Notes: generated from the letters alone by a model not told the origin. Positions 18,569 through 29,376 are shown, counted from the stretch's first letter. The stretch is DNA of 43,988 bases from Bacteroidales bacterium (GCA_020860445.1 JAJBUH010000236.1:1-43988); one strand, 5' to 3'. Program-made: numbers and translations.

Positions 18569-20329
18569 ATGTTCAGAACTAAAACATGCGGCGAACTGCG
18601 CCTCAGCGATGCGGGACAAGAAGTAACTCTCGCCGGATGGGTGCAGCGCATCCGCAAAATGGGAGGCATGACCTTCCTTGACCTTCGCGACCGCTACGGT
18701 GTCACTCAAATTGTGTTTGAGGAAAGCGACAACCACGACCTCAATGAGGCTGCCAATCATCTTGGCCGCGAATATGTGGTGCAAGTCAAAGGCAAAGTGG
18801 CCGAGAGGGCATCGAAAAATTCAAATCTCCCCACTGGCGACATCGAGATCATCGCTTCTGATCTCAAGGTGCTAAACCCCAGCGAAGTGCCCCCATTCAC
18901 CATCGAAGACAATACCGACGGAGGCAACGAACTCCGCATGAAATACCGCTATCTTGACATCCGCCGCAATCCAGTGCGCCGCAATCTCGAATTGCGTCAC
19001 CGCATGACCATGGAGGTGCGCCGCTATCTTGACAGCAAGGGATTCCTCGAAATCGAGACCCCGATGCTGGTGGGCTCTACCCCCGAGGGTGCTCGCGACT
19101 TTGTGGTGCCATCGCGCATGAACCAAGGCCAATTCTACGCTCTGCCTCAATCGCCCCAGACCCTCAAGCAACTGCTGATGGTTGGAGGCATTGACCGCTA
19201 TTTCCAAATTGTGAAGTGCTTCCGCGACGAGGACCTCAGAGCTGACCGTCAGCCCGAGTTCACCCAGATCGACTGCGAAATGAGCTACATCGAGCAGGAC
19301 GACATCATCAATCTGTTTGAAGGCATGGCCAAGCACCTCTTCAAAGAAATCAGAGGCGTGGAATTTGACAAGCCCTTCCTGCGCATGTCATGGGCCGACG
19401 CCATGAGACTGTACGGTAGCGACAAGCCCGATATGCGTTTCGGCATGGAATTTGTGGAATTGATGGATACCATGAAGGGCCATGGATTCCCCGTATTCGA
19501 CAGCGCTGAATACATCGGCGGCATTTGCGCCAAGGGAGCCGCTCACTATACCCGCAAGCAGCTCGACCAACTCACCGACTTTGTAAAGCGTTCGCAAATC
19601 GGAGCCAAGGGCCTGGTTTATGCTCGCGTTGGCGAAGACGGAACCGTGAAGTCATCGGTCGACAAATTCTATGACCAAGACACTCTGCAAGCATTGCGCA
19701 AGAAGATGGAAGCCGAACCTGGTGACCTCATCCTGATTATGAGCGGCGACGATGCCATGAAGACACGCAAGCAGCTGTGCGAACTGCGCCTTGAGATGGG
19801 ACGCCAGCTTGGCCTCCGCGACAAGGACAAATTCGCCTGCCTGTGGGTAGTTGATTTCCCGATGTTTGAATGGAGCGACGAGGAGCAGCGCCTGATGGCT
19901 ATGCACCATCCGTTCACCCATCCTAAAGACGAAGACATCCCCCTGCTCGACACCGACCCAGCTGCAGTGCGCGCCGATGCCTACGACATGGTCATCAACG
20001 GCGTAGAAGTTGGCGGCGGTTCTATACGTATCCACAACAGTGACCTACAAGCCAAGATGTTTGAGATCCTCGGCTTTACCCCCGAGAAGGCTCAAGAGCA
20101 ATTCGGATTCTTGATGAATGCCTTCAAATACGGAGCACCTCCTCATGGAGGTCTTGCCTACGGCTTGGACCGCTGGGTATCCCTGTTTGCCGGTCTCGAT
20201 TCAATCCGCGATTGCATAGCATTCCCCAAGAACAATTCGGGCCGCGATGTCATGCTCGATGCTCCTGCTCCTCTCGACCAGAAGCAGCTCGACGAACTCG
20301 CCCTCGCCGTAGTAGAAAAAGAAAAGTGA
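18569..20329 (+). CDS. aspS: Aspartyl-tRNA synthetase
   Basis: [50 protein letters not shown]. Start moved from 18518 to the ATG at 18569. Confidence 0.97.
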   Translation: MFRTKTCGELRLSDAGQEVTLAGWVQRIRKMGGMTFLDLRDRYGVTQIVFEESDNHDLNEAANHLGREYVVQVKGKVAERASKNSNLPTGDIEIIASDLKVLNPSEVPPFTIEDNTDGGNELRMKYRYLDIRRNPVRRNLELRHRMTMEVRRYLDSKGFLEIETPMLVGSTPEGARDFVVPSRMNQGQFYALPQSPQTLKQLLMVGGIDRYFQIVKCFRDEDLRADRQPEFTQIDCEMSYIEQDDIINLFEGMAKHLFKEIRGVEFDKPFLRMSWADAMRLYGSDKPDMRFGMEFVELMDTMKGHGFPVFDSAEYIGGICAKGAAHYTRKQLDQLTDFVKRSQIGAKGLVYARVGEDGTVKSSVDKFYDQDTLQALRKKMEAEPGDLILIMSGDDAMKTRKQLCELRLEMGRQLGLRDKDKFACLWVVDFPMFEWSDEEQRLMAMHHPFTHPKDEDIPLLDTDPAAVRADAYDMVINGVEVGGGSIRIHNSDLQAKMFEILGFTPEKAQEQFGFLMNAFKYGAPPHGGLAYGLDRWVSLFAGLDSIRDCIAFPKNNSGRDVMLDAPAPLDQKQLDELALAVVEKEK

Positions 20330-20428
20330 ATAATGAAAAATGAATAATGAAAAATGAAAAATGGAAAATCCCAGCAAACGCTCATTTTTCATTATTCACT
20401 CTTAATTTTTCATTTTTCATTATTCATT
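20326..20428. repeat. TGAAWAA heptamer arrays in inverted orientation between aspS and the nif3-like gene
   Basis: Perfect IRs: 20326-20343 / 20382-20399 (18 bp) and 20339-20362 / 20405-20428 (24 bp). Confidence 0.95.
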
Positions 20429-20443
20429 CTAAATTTATAATTT

Positions 20444-21547
20444 ATGAAAATAGCTGCCATCATAAACGCCATTGAGCAATACGCTTGCCCGGCCCTGCAA
20501 GAAAAGTGGGACAACACGGGCCTGCAAGTTGGTTCGATACATGACGAATGTACCGGAGTGCTCGTTTGCTTGGATGCCACGCCAGCCGTAGTGGCCGAGG
20601 CCAAAGAAAAGGGTTGCAACCTCATCGTGAGCCATCATCCCCTATTCTTCAAGCCAGTAAAAAAGCTCGTAGGCGCTACCCTGCCGCAAGCTACGGCGCT
20701 TGAAGCCATAAAAGCCGGCATCGCAATCTATAGCTCTCACACCGCAGCTGATTCGGCAAGCGCCGGCGTCAACGCCGTGCTGGCTCAGCGTCTCGGCGTG
20801 AAGCCTATGCGCGTGCTTCAGCCGGTCGAGGGATATATGGTGGCATTAAGCGTAATCGTGCCTCGATCTCATGCCGAGGTTGTGCAAGCAGCCCTATTCG
20901 ATGCTGGAGCCGGCGCAATCGGCAATTACGATTGCTGCAGCTTCAGCATACCCGGGCAAGGCACCTTCCGCCCCTTGGAGGGCTCAAATCCCTTTGTGGG
21001 CACTTTGGGCCTAAGCCATGAGGAGGATGAGATACAAATCCAAGTTGTGCTTCCAGCCCATAAGATGGGGGCTGTTGAGAGGGCCATGCTTGAGGTTCAC
21101 CCCTACGAGACACCGGCCTACCAATTCACGCCCATGCTCAATGCGCCCTCGCAGCTCGGCATTGGCATATATGGCATCTCTGACGATGGGTTGAGCCCCG
21201 AGGCTTTTGTTGAGCATGTCAAGCAAGCGCTTGGTTGTAAGGCTGTACGCACCACCAAGGTTGATTTCGGACCCGATGCCAAGATACGCCGAGTGGCCCT
21301 ATGCGGCGGAGCAGGAGGCGAACTGATAGGACGCGCCGTAGCCATGGGAGCACAAGCTTATGTGACTGCCGACATTCGCTATCACGACTTTGTAGACTAT
21401 CGCGACCAAATCTTGCTGATTGATGCTGGCCATTTCGAGACCGAAGCCCCCATCAAAGAGGCTTTCGCCGAGGTCATCACCAAGCGTTTCCCCATGGTCC
21501 CCGTCTACTGCACATCCTCAACCGACAATCCCATCAATTACCAATAA
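20444..21547 (+). CDS. Nif3-like dinuclear metal center hexameric protein
   Basis: QEKWDNTGLQVG, IVSHHPLFF, YSSHTAADSA, CGGAGG. Confidence 0.94.
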   Translation: MKIAAIINAIEQYACPALQEKWDNTGLQVGSIHDECTGVLVCLDATPAVVAEAKEKGCNLIVSHHPLFFKPVKKLVGATLPQATALEAIKAGIAIYSSHTAADSASAGVNAVLAQRLGVKPMRVLQPVEGYMVALSVIVPRSHAEVVQAALFDAGAGAIGNYDCCSFSIPGQGTFRPLEGSNPFVGTLGLSHEEDEIQIQVVLPAHKMGAVERAMLEVHPYETPAYQFTPMLNAPSQLGIGIYGISDDGLSPEAFVEHVKQALGCKAVRTTKVDFGPDAKIRRVALCGGAGGELIGRAVAMGAQAYVTADIRYHDFVDYRDQILLIDAGHFETEAPIKEAFAEVITKRFPMVPVYCTSSTDNPINYQ

Positions 21548-21574
21548 TTCCTCCCTGACTTTCCCAGCAAAGTT

Positions 21575-21602
21575 CCAAAAACCAAAAACCAAAAACCAAA
21601 AA
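21575..21602 (+). repeat. Heptamer array (CCAAAAA)x4, 8 nt before the zinc-ribbon gene ATG
   Basis: Read directly. Confidence 0.95.
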
Positions 21603-21610
21603 CCCTTATA

Positions 21611-22381
21611 ATGGCTACCGACAAGAAAGCAGAGCAGACTGCCAATGTAGAGCAGCGCCTACGCGCTCTCTACGAGTTGCAAACTATCCTCTCTGAGATC
21701 GACCGCATCAAAACTATTCGCGGCGAGCTCCCACTTGAGGTGAGCGACCTCGAGGATAATATCGCTGGCCTCAACGCCCGCATTGAGAATTACAAGCGCG
21801 AAGTGGAGGAGTTCCACCAAATGCTCGCAGCCGAACGCAACAAGATTGAGGAATCGCGCTCAAAGATCGCTACCTATCAGGAGCAGCTCGACAATGTGCG
21901 CAACAATCGCGAGTTTGACCTACTGTCAAAGGAAATCGAATTCCAAAACCTCGAAATCGAACTCTCTGAGAAGCATATCCGCGAACACCAGCGCTCAATC
22001 GAGAACAAGGAGATGGAGATTCGCGCTACCGAAGACCAGCTCACCGACATGGAGCACATTCTGCACGAAAAGAAGTCAGAGCTCGACGAAATCGTATCAG
22101 AGACACGCCAAGAAGAGGAGAACCTGCGCGAAAAGGCAAAGGCTATCGAGCCCAAAATCGATGAGTTCACCCTCAAGGCTTTCAAGCGCATCCGCAAGAA
22201 TGCCCGCAACGGCCTCGGCATCGTATATGTGCAGCGCAACGCTTGCGGCGGCTGCTTCAACCGCATTCCCCCTCAAAGGCAGATGGAAATCAAAATGCAC
22301 AAAAAAGTCATCGTCTGCGAATATTGCGGCCGCATCATGATTGATCCCGAGCTGGCTGGTGTAGAAACCGAACAAGCTTAA
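21611..22381 (+). CDS. Coiled-coil protein with C4-type zinc ribbon (zf-RING_7 family)
   Basis: Coiled-coil body; C-terminal CGGCFNRIPPQRQMEI...VCEYCGRIM. Confidence 0.9.
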   Translation: MATDKKAEQTANVEQRLRALYELQTILSEIDRIKTIRGELPLEVSDLEDNIAGLNARIENYKREVEEFHQMLAAERNKIEESRSKIATYQEQLDNVRNNREFDLLSKEIEFQNLEIELSEKHIREHQRSIENKEMEIRATEDQLTDMEHILHEKKSELDEIVSETRQEEENLREKAKAIEPKIDEFTLKAFKRIRKNARNGLGIVYVQRNACGGCFNRIPPQRQMEIKMHKKVIVCEYCGRIMIDPELAGVETEQA

Positions 22382-22411
22382 ATCTTTCCCAACCTTTAAA
22401 TAAATCAACGT

Positions 22412-24406
22412 ATGGATTCCCAATCTCCTCTCTCCCCCGCTCTTATCGAAAAGGACCGCAGATATCTCGAACTGCTGGCCCAGAATCATGGCAGCGTACA
22501 AGCTGCTGGTAGCGAAATTATCAACCTTGAAGCGATTCTCAATCTCCCCAAGGGCACTGAGCATTTTATCGCCGACTTGCACGGCGAGAACGAAGCGTTT
22601 GAGCATATTTTGCGCAACGCTTCGGGCGACATCAAGCGCAAAGTGATTGAGATCTTTGGGAACACCATGCGCGATAGCGACATACGCCAGCTGTGTTCGC
22701 TCATCTATTATCCCGAGCAGAAGCTGGAGTATGTGATGCAAGCCGAGCCAGACCTGGCCGACTTCTACTACACCACCCTGCATCAGTTGATCAAGGTGCT
22801 GCAGAAAGTGTCGTCAAAGTACACACGCTCAAAGGTGCGCAAGAGTCTGCCCAAGGAATTTGCCTACATCATCGAAGAGTTGCTCCACGAAGCCCCTTCG
22901 GGACAGAACAAGCAAGGCTATTACAACCGCATCATCGAGACCATCATCTCGATTGGCCAAGCCAACGAGTTTGTAATCGCCATCTGCAATGTGATCCAGC
23001 GCCTAAGCATCGACCGCTTGCATCTGCTCGGAGATATCTTTGACCGTGGCCCCGGTGCCCATATCATCTTGGACTATCTGGCCAACATACCCCATTTTGA
23101 TATCCAATGGGGCAACCATGATGCCCTGTGGATGGGGGCTGCTGCCGGCAACCTCAGCTGCATCGCCAATGTATTGCGCATCAGCCTGCGCTATGCCAAT
23201 ATGGCCACCCTCGAGGATGGTTATGGCATCAATCTGACCCCTCTGGCTACCTTCGCCATGGAGACTTATGCCGACGACCCGTGCGAACTGTTCATGCCTT
23301 CGCCGATGGGCGAAGGCCAAGACCTATCTGACAAGAGCCGTCAGCTGTTCGCCAAGATGCACAAGGCTATCGCCATTATCCAATTCAAACTCGAGGGTCA
23401 GCTCATAGAGCGTTACCCCGAGTGGAATATGCAAGACCGCAAGCTCTTGCATCGCATCGACCAGGAAAAAGGCACCATCACTCTCGATGGCAAAGAGTAT
23501 CCCCTGCGCGATACCCGCTTCCCGACCATCGACCCAGCCAACCCCTACGAGTTGAGCCAGGAAGAAAAAGACTTGATGGCCAAGATTTTGCACTCGTTCA
23601 ACGTCAGTGATAAGTTCAAGCGCCATATCCGCATACTCTTCTCCCACGGCTGTCTCTACAACATCAGCAACAGCAATCTGATGTTCCACGCCTCGGTACC
23701 TCTCAACGAAGACGGCACTCTCAAAGAGGTTGCCTTGAGCAGCGGATCATACAGCGGACGCGCCTTGTTTGATCAAATCGGACTGAAGATGCGCTCTGCG
23801 TTCAACCGAGACACCTCTGACGAGGATCGCCAGCGCGCTTGCGATTACTACTGGTATCTGTGGTGCGGACCCGAATCCCCATTGTTCGACAAATCTAAGA
23901 TGGCAACCTTTGAGCGCTATTTCATAGCCGACAAGGAGACCCACGCCGAGGAAAAAGGCTGGTACTACAAGCTGCGCGACAAAGAAGAGGTATGCGACCG
24001 CATCCTTGATGCCTTTGGCGTTGAGGGCCCGCATCGCCATATCATCAACGGCCATGTGCCAGTAAAGGCCGGCAAGGGAGAAACCCCGATAAAGGCCAAC
24101 GGCAAGATGCTCGTAATCGATGGTGGTTTCTCAAAAGCTTACCATAAGACCACAGGCATCGCGGGCTACACCCTGGTATTCCACAGCCGTGGGCTGCAGC
24201 TGGTGCAACATGAGCCATTCACCTCAGCCCAAGACTCAGTGCGCAATGGCACAGACATTGTCAGCACCACCCAGGTGGTCGAACTCAACAACCAGCGCAT
24301 TCTGGTTCGCGACACCGACAAGGGCCATGAATTGCAAAAACAAATCGACGAATTGCGAGAGCTCCTATGGGCTTATCGCCATGGATTGATAAAAGAGACA
24401 AAATGA
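22412..24406 (+). CDS. fbp: Fructose-1,6-bisphosphatase class III
   Basis: 664 aa; HFIADLHGENEAFEHILRNASG, LLGDIFDRGPGAH, WGNHDALWMGAAAG, INGHVPVKAGKGETPIKANGK. Confidence 0.95.
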   Translation: MDSQSPLSPALIEKDRRYLELLAQNHGSVQAAGSEIINLEAILNLPKGTEHFIADLHGENEAFEHILRNASGDIKRKVIEIFGNTMRDSDIRQLCSLIYYPEQKLEYVMQAEPDLADFYYTTLHQLIKVLQKVSSKYTRSKVRKSLPKEFAYIIEELLHEAPSGQNKQGYYNRIIETIISIGQANEFVIAICNVIQRLSIDRLHLLGDIFDRGPGAHIILDYLANIPHFDIQWGNHDALWMGAAAGNLSCIANVLRISLRYANMATLEDGYGINLTPLATFAMETYADDPCELFMPSPMGEGQDLSDKSRQLFAKMHKAIAIIQFKLEGQLIERYPEWNMQDRKLLHRIDQEKGTITLDGKEYPLRDTRFPTIDPANPYELSQEEKDLMAKILHSFNVSDKFKRHIRILFSHGCLYNISNSNLMFHASVPLNEDGTLKEVALSSGSYSGRALFDQIGLKMRSAFNRDTSDEDRQRACDYYWYLWCGPESPLFDKSKMATFERYFIADKETHAEEKGWYYKLRDKEEVCDRILDAFGVEGPHRHIINGHVPVKAGKGETPIKANGKMLVIDGGFSKAYHKTTGIAGYTLVFHSRGLQLVQHEPFTSAQDSVRNGTDIVSTTQVVELNNQRILVRDTDKGHELQKQIDELRELLWAYRHGLIKETK

Positions 24407-24975
24407 ATATCGACAACAACGATCTCAAAGCCGCTCTCGACTGTCTGCGCAAAGGCGGCGTAATACTCTATCCGACCGACACAGTATGGGGCATAGGATG
24501 CGATGCCACCAATCAAGAGGCCGTAGAGCGCGTGTTCAAAATCAAAAACCGCGCCGATTCAAAAGCCCTGATTGCCCTGGTGGGAAGCGAGAGCCAACTC
24601 GAACGCGCTGTCGAGGAGGTGCCAGAGGTGGCTTGGCAGCTAATCCAAGTATCCGACCGCCCCGTGACAGTGGTGTACGATAATGGCTTAGGGGTTGCGC
24701 CCCAATTGCTGGCTGCTGATGGCTCGTTGGCAATACGTCTCACCCGCGAGGAATTTTCTCGCCAGCTGTGTCTGAGCTTGGGTCGACCCATAGTCTCGAC
24801 CTCGGCCAATGTAAGCGGCGCTCCAGCCCCGGCTACATTTCAGGAGATCCCCGAGGAGATATTGAGCCAAGTCGATTATGTTTGCACATCAGGCCGCGAC
24901 TCCAAAACCAAATCTAAGCCGTCAATGGTAATCAAGATCTCATCGGGAGGATTATTCCGCATCCTGCGCGATTAA
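24403..24975 (+). CDS. L-threonylcarbamoyladenylate synthase (Sua5/YciO/YrdC/YwlC family)
   Basis: GGVILYPTDTVWGIGCDATN, KNRADSKALIALV, RPIVSTSANVSG. ATGA overlap with fbp supports the start at 24403. Confidence 0.92.
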   Translation: MNIDNNDLKAALDCLRKGGVILYPTDTVWGIGCDATNQEAVERVFKIKNRADSKALIALVGSESQLERAVEEVPEVAWQLIQVSDRPVTVVYDNGLGVAPQLLAADGSLAIRLTREEFSRQLCLSLGRPIVSTSANVSGAPAPATFQEIPEEILSQVDYVCTSGRDSKTKSKPSMVIKISSGGLFRILRD

Positions 24976-25028
24976 GACCCGTTGCCCACTAATCACTAAT
25001 ACCTTCTCACATTTAACCCTACGCCTTT

Positions 25029-26444
25029 TTGCTTCAGACTGCCCGACAACGATTCTACTACATATTGGCCGACTTCATCTCGGCCAACTGCGCTTGGTTT
25101 GTGTTCAACATAATCCGATTCTTGACGTTGCCATACAATTACGAAACCATGACATTGGGTACCTACCTCAGCATGGGACCAGTGATATGGGGTCAATGTC
25201 TGTTTCCGGTAATGATGGTGACGCTCTACGCAATATCGGGATACTACAACCATGTTTTCTTCAAGTCGAGGCTCAACGATGCCCTCAATGCAATGGGCAT
25301 GGCCTTGATTGGGACGCTTATCATTTTCTTCGCCGTGCTCTTCAACGACAAGATTGATGATCGATTGGGAAATTTTGAAATGATTCTCATCCTATGGTGT
25401 CTCTTTTCAATCTTCACCTCGATTCCTCGACTAATCATCACCTCGGTTGCCACTAAGCGCATTTGGCGACGCGAGATAGCCTTCAACACGCTGATTGTTG
25501 GCACATCGCCCGAGGCTCTGGCTCTCGCTGCTGATTTTGAAGAGCGACATCGCAGCATGGGCTTCCGGGTACTGGGCTTCGTCAATGCTGGAGCGCCTGG
25601 ACGCAAAGCTTCGTCACCTCTCCCCACCTTTGACATAGCCGAGATCGAAGAAGAGGCCAAGCGCCTCAACATACAGTCGTTCGTAATCGTGCCTGGTGAT
25701 GAATCATCTCAGCAGACAATTCAGACAATCAACACCCTTTTGCCCTTTGGCCAGTCGGTGTATCTGACTCCCGACAATTACCACATAGTGTCGGCTCGAC
25801 CGCGCACTGCCATGGTAGCCGGCCAGGTGCTTATCGATGTGTCGCAAGCCAATATTCCATCGAGCACTGTCAATCTCAAACGCCTTGGCGACATCTTCTG
25901 CTCATCAATAGCGTTGATTGTATTGTCGCCCGTATTTGCTGTGCTTGCTTATCTAATCAAGAAAGATTCGCCTGGTCCCATCATCTACAAGCAAGAGCGA
26001 ATTGGATACAAGAAGAGGCCATTCAACATATACAAATTTCGTTCGATGCGCACCGATGCCGAGGCTGACGGCCCAGCCCTCTCATCAACCCACGACCCTC
26101 GAATCACCAAGGTGGGCCGAGTGCTGAGAAAGTATCGCCTCGACGAGCTGCCTCAATTCTGGAATGTATTGCGCGGCGATATGTCGCTTGTAGGCCCACG
26201 CCCCGAGCGCGCATACTACCTCGACCAAATCATAAAGCGAGCACCGCACTACAATCTGGTGCACCAAGTGAGACCCGGCATCACATCGTGGGGTATGGTC
26301 AAATACGGCTATGCCTCAAATGTCGATGAAATGATTGAGCGCCTCAAATACGACCTACTCTATGTCGAGAATGTGTCGTTTGTGGTGGATATGAAGATTT
26401 TGTTCTACACTGTCAGCACAGTGGTAACCGGCAAAGGAATTTAG
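25029..26444 (+). CDS. Exopolysaccharide biosynthesis polyprenyl glycosylphosphotransferase (initiating sugar transferase)
   Basis: N-terminal TM helices; C-terminal PGPIIYKQERIGYKKRPFNIYKFRSM...DELPQFWNVLRGDMSLVGPRPE. Start codon uncertain (TTG). Confidence 0.92.
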   Translation: MLQTARQRFYYILADFISANCAWFVFNIIRFLTLPYNYETMTLGTYLSMGPVIWGQCLFPVMMVTLYAISGYYNHVFFKSRLNDALNAMGMALIGTLIIFFAVLFNDKIDDRLGNFEMILILWCLFSIFTSIPRLIITSVATKRIWRREIAFNTLIVGTSPEALALAADFEERHRSMGFRVLGFVNAGAPGRKASSPLPTFDIAEIEEEAKRLNIQSFVIVPGDESSQQTIQTINTLLPFGQSVYLTPDNYHIVSARPRTAMVAGQVLIDVSQANIPSSTVNLKRLGDIFCSSIALIVLSPVFAVLAYLIKKDSPGPIIYKQERIGYKKRPFNIYKFRSMRTDAEADGPALSSTHDPRITKVGRVLRKYRLDELPQFWNVLRGDMSLVGPRPERAYYLDQIIKRAPHYNLVHQVRPGITSWGMVKYGYASNVDEMIERLKYDLLYVENVSFVVDMKILFYTVSTVVTGKGI

Positions 26445-26446
26445 AA

Positions 26447-28255
26447 ATGGCAGCACCTCAGACTCACATATCACATCCGCCAGAGTGGTTTATGAAATTT
26501 CTGGCCTGGCGAGAGCGCAAGATCAAGGAGAGAAACTTCGTCATCTTCCTGGCTCTGCTTGTAGGCATCTTTGCCGGGTTAGCGGCAATGGTGCTCAAAT
26601 GGCTTATACACAATATCAGCCATATAGTGCTGGCAGTTGGCGCAGACCCAGCGCTCCACATCAATTTCTCCTACATCATCGCTCCGGCTGTGGGTATTGT
26701 GCTTGTGACCCTGTATGTCAAATATGTGGTAAAGGACAATATCAGCCATGGCGTGACCCATGTGCTATATGCAATCTCGCAGAAAAAGAGCCGCCTCAAG
26801 AGGCACAATATGTACACCTCGGTAATCGCAAGCTCAGTCACAATCGGTTTTGGCGGTTCGGTTGGTGCCGAGGGCCCTATCGTATACACTGGGGCGGCTA
26901 TTGGCTCAAACTTAGGTTCGCTGTTCCGTCTATCTCCACGCATCTTAATGATTCTGGTGGGATGCGGCGCGGCTGCCGGTATTGCTGGCATCTTCAAGGC
27001 CCCTATTGCGGGGATGCTTTTCACCCTCGAGGTGCTGATGCTTGACCTCACCACAGTGACAGTGATGCCTCTGCTCATCGCCTCGATCACTGGCGCAACT
27101 ATAGCATACTTCTATACCGGCCTCGACTTTGAATTTTTCTTTGTACAAAGCGAAGACTTTGTAATCGGTCGTCTGCCCTACGCCTTTGTGCTTGGCATCA
27201 TCTGCGGACTTGTATCGCTCTACTTCACCAATGTGATGAACATGATGGAGAATTTCTTCCGTCGATTCAAAAAGCAAAGAGTCCGTACCTTGATTGGTTG
27301 CACAATCCTGACCCTGCTTATCTTCCTCTTCCCTCCACTCTATGGCGAGGGTTATGACTCTATCAACTACTTGCTTGATGGTGATGTGTCAGCAGTTGTG
27401 GCTGCTTCGCCTTTTGCTCAAGAGAGCCCAAACATGTGGTTTGTGATTCTGTTCATCGCGCTTGTGACGATGCTCAAGGCATTTGCGACCTCATCGACCA
27501 ACGGCGCCGGCGGCGTGGGCGGTACATTCGCGCCCTCGCTATACGTAGGATGTCTTACGGGCTTCCTATTCGCCTACATAGTCAACAGCTTTGACATTGG
27601 CATGGGAGTAAGCAGCAAGAATTTCGCCCTCATCGGCATGGCTGGGGTGATGGCTGGGGTAATGCACGCCCCGCTGATGGCAATCTTCTTGACAGCCGAA
27701 CTCACTGGCGGCTACTCGCTATTCTTGCCTCTACTCATAGTGTCGACAGTCAGCTACGGCACAATCAAGACTTTCAAACCCTACAGCATCTACACCATGC
27801 GTCTGGCGCGCCGTGGCGAATTGCTCACTCACCATAAAGACAAGGCTGTACTTACCCTGCTCAAAATCAACAATGTGATCGAAAAGGATTTCATGCCAGT
27901 CACGCCAGAGATGAGCCTGAAGGAGATGGTGGACGTCATCTCCAAGTCGAACCGCAACCTCTATCCTGTGCTCAATCCTGAGGGTGTGCTGATGGGAATT
28001 GTACTGCTCGATGAAATCCGCAACATCATGTTCCGCCCCGACCTATATCGCAAGATGACGGTCAGCACCTTCATGTCCATCCCTCCGGCCAAAATTGAGA
28101 TTGGCGATACTATGGAGAAGGTTATGAAAACCTTTGACGATACCGGGGCCTGGAATCTTCCAGTGGTGGAAAATGGCAAGTATGTGGGCTTTGTATCCAA
28201 GTCCAAGATTTTCAACTCATATAGGCGTGTGCTGCGCCACTATTGCGAGGATTAG
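26447..28255 (+). CDS. ClC-type chloride channel/transporter with C-terminal CBS domains
   Basis: GFGGSVGAEGPIVYTGAAIGS, GAGGVGGTFAPSLYVG, paired CBS-like C-terminus. Confidence 0.94.
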   Translation: MAAPQTHISHPPEWFMKFLAWRERKIKERNFVIFLALLVGIFAGLAAMVLKWLIHNISHIVLAVGADPALHINFSYIIAPAVGIVLVTLYVKYVVKDNISHGVTHVLYAISQKKSRLKRHNMYTSVIASSVTIGFGGSVGAEGPIVYTGAAIGSNLGSLFRLSPRILMILVGCGAAAGIAGIFKAPIAGMLFTLEVLMLDLTTVTVMPLLIASITGATIAYFYTGLDFEFFFVQSEDFVIGRLPYAFVLGIICGLVSLYFTNVMNMMENFFRRFKKQRVRTLIGCTILTLLIFLFPPLYGEGYDSINYLLDGDVSAVVAASPFAQESPNMWFVILFIALVTMLKAFATSSTNGAGGVGGTFAPSLYVGCLTGFLFAYIVNSFDIGMGVSSKNFALIGMAGVMAGVMHAPLMAIFLTAELTGGYSLFLPLLIVSTVSYGTIKTFKPYSIYTMRLARRGELLTHHKDKAVLTLLKINNVIEKDFMPVTPEMSLKEMVDVISKSNRNLYPVLNPEGVLMGIVLLDEIRNIMFRPDLYRKMTVSTFMSIPPAKIEIGDTMEKVMKTFDDTGAWNLPVVENGKYVGFVSKSKIFNSYRRVLRHYCED

Positions 28256-28258
28256 GGT

Positions 28259-28546
28259 ATGCGTGAACATCGCATGTTCTCACCCGAGCGCGTGGGCCTT
28301 ATTGCCCTCGCCGTCTCCCTTGTCATCTACGCCGTAGTCGCATTGTCAGCTGGGTCAAAAAAAGCGCAGGAGATTCCTATTCCACCCTCCCAAGACCTTA
28401 TCGATTCGCTGATTATGCAGAGCAATGCTCCGCAAGCGCGCCCAGATTCGGCCAAAAGAACTAAAATCAAGAAGAAGAAATCCACAACAACCAGACAGGA
28501 AAAACCTAAGGCTCCTCAGCGCTCGCATCTCGACGAAACCCTTTAG
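28259..28546 (+). CDS. Small single-TM basic protein of unknown function
   Basis: 95 aa; 4 nt after the ClC gene; one TM helix then a Lys-rich tail. Confidence 0.65.
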   Translation: MREHRMFSPERVGLIALAVSLVIYAVVALSAGSKKAQEIPIPPSQDLIDSLIMQSNAPQARPDSAKRTKIKKKKSTTTRQEKPKAPQRSHLDETL

Positions 28547-28593
28547 AAATTGGTCTATCCACACGGAAAGATAACCTTTCGCCCCTCCCAATT

Positions 28594-28624
28594 GTTAATA
28601 ATTATATCATCAACTATTATTAAC
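28594..28624. repeat. 9 bp perfect inverted repeat GTTAATAAT / ATTATTAAC ending 1 nt before an ATG
   Basis: Arms 28594-28602 and 28616-28624; ATG at 28626. Confidence 0.85.
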
Positions 28625-28625
28625 T

Positions 28626-29369
28626 ATGGGAACTCCAGCCACAACACCGGGAAATCCAAACACCACACCCGCGCCTAAGCCAAAAGAGCCGCTATCAGAA
28701 CGTATTATCTTCAGGATAATGCACACTTTGGTATTAGTGCTCTCTTTGCTGCTCATCATCTATATTTCTTATGACACATTCAAGGAGATTCCCTTCCTGA
28801 GCAACCACCATTACATGACATTCCAATTTTTTGTCTGCGTGGTGTTCTTAGCGGATTTCTTCATCACTCTTTTTTACAGCAAGGACAAGAAAAAGTACCT
28901 GCGCAACTACTGGTTCTTCTTTTTGGTCTCAATTCCCTACCTCAATATCATCAACCAGTTTGATATCCATTTCTCGCACCAGGTGCTGTATTACATACGG
29001 TTCATACCACTGTTCCGTGGTGCATACTCGCTGGTGCTTGTGGTGGGATTCGTGTCAAACAACAAAGCGGTCTCTCTGCTTACCCAATATACTGTAATCC
29101 TCGCCACCTGCGTGTATATCCTGGCCATGCTTTTTTATTACGAGGAATTTGGGGTCAATCCTGACGTGAAATCATTTTGGGATGCGCTATACTGGGCCTC
29201 GATGAATATGACCACTGTCGGCTGTTATTTCTCAGCCGTCACTCCGGTTGGCAAAATCATCTCTGTGATTCTGCCTATCTTGGGCATGATGATGTTGCCG
29301 CTCTTCACGGTATATGTTACTGATAGAGTGCGCCAGCACAATAATAAGACTGGCGCTGACATAGCTTAG
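28626..29369 (+). CDS. K+-channel-like (Ion_trans/Ion_trans_2) membrane protein with atypical filter TVGCY
   Basis: FWDALYWASMNMTTVGCYFSAVTPVGKIISVILPILGMMMLPLFTVYVTDRV; six or so hydrophobic segments. Confidence 0.82.
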   Translation: MGTPATTPGNPNTTPAPKPKEPLSERIIFRIMHTLVLVLSLLLIIYISYDTFKEIPFLSNHHYMTFQFFVCVVFLADFFITLFYSKDKKKYLRNYWFFFLVSIPYLNIINQFDIHFSHQVLYYIRFIPLFRGAYSLVLVVGFVSNNKAVSLLTQYTVILATCVYILAMLFYYEEFGVNPDVKSFWDALYWASMNMTTVGCYFSAVTPVGKIISVILPILGMMMLPLFTVYVTDRVRQHNNKTGADIA

Positions 29370-29376
29370 CCGAAAT

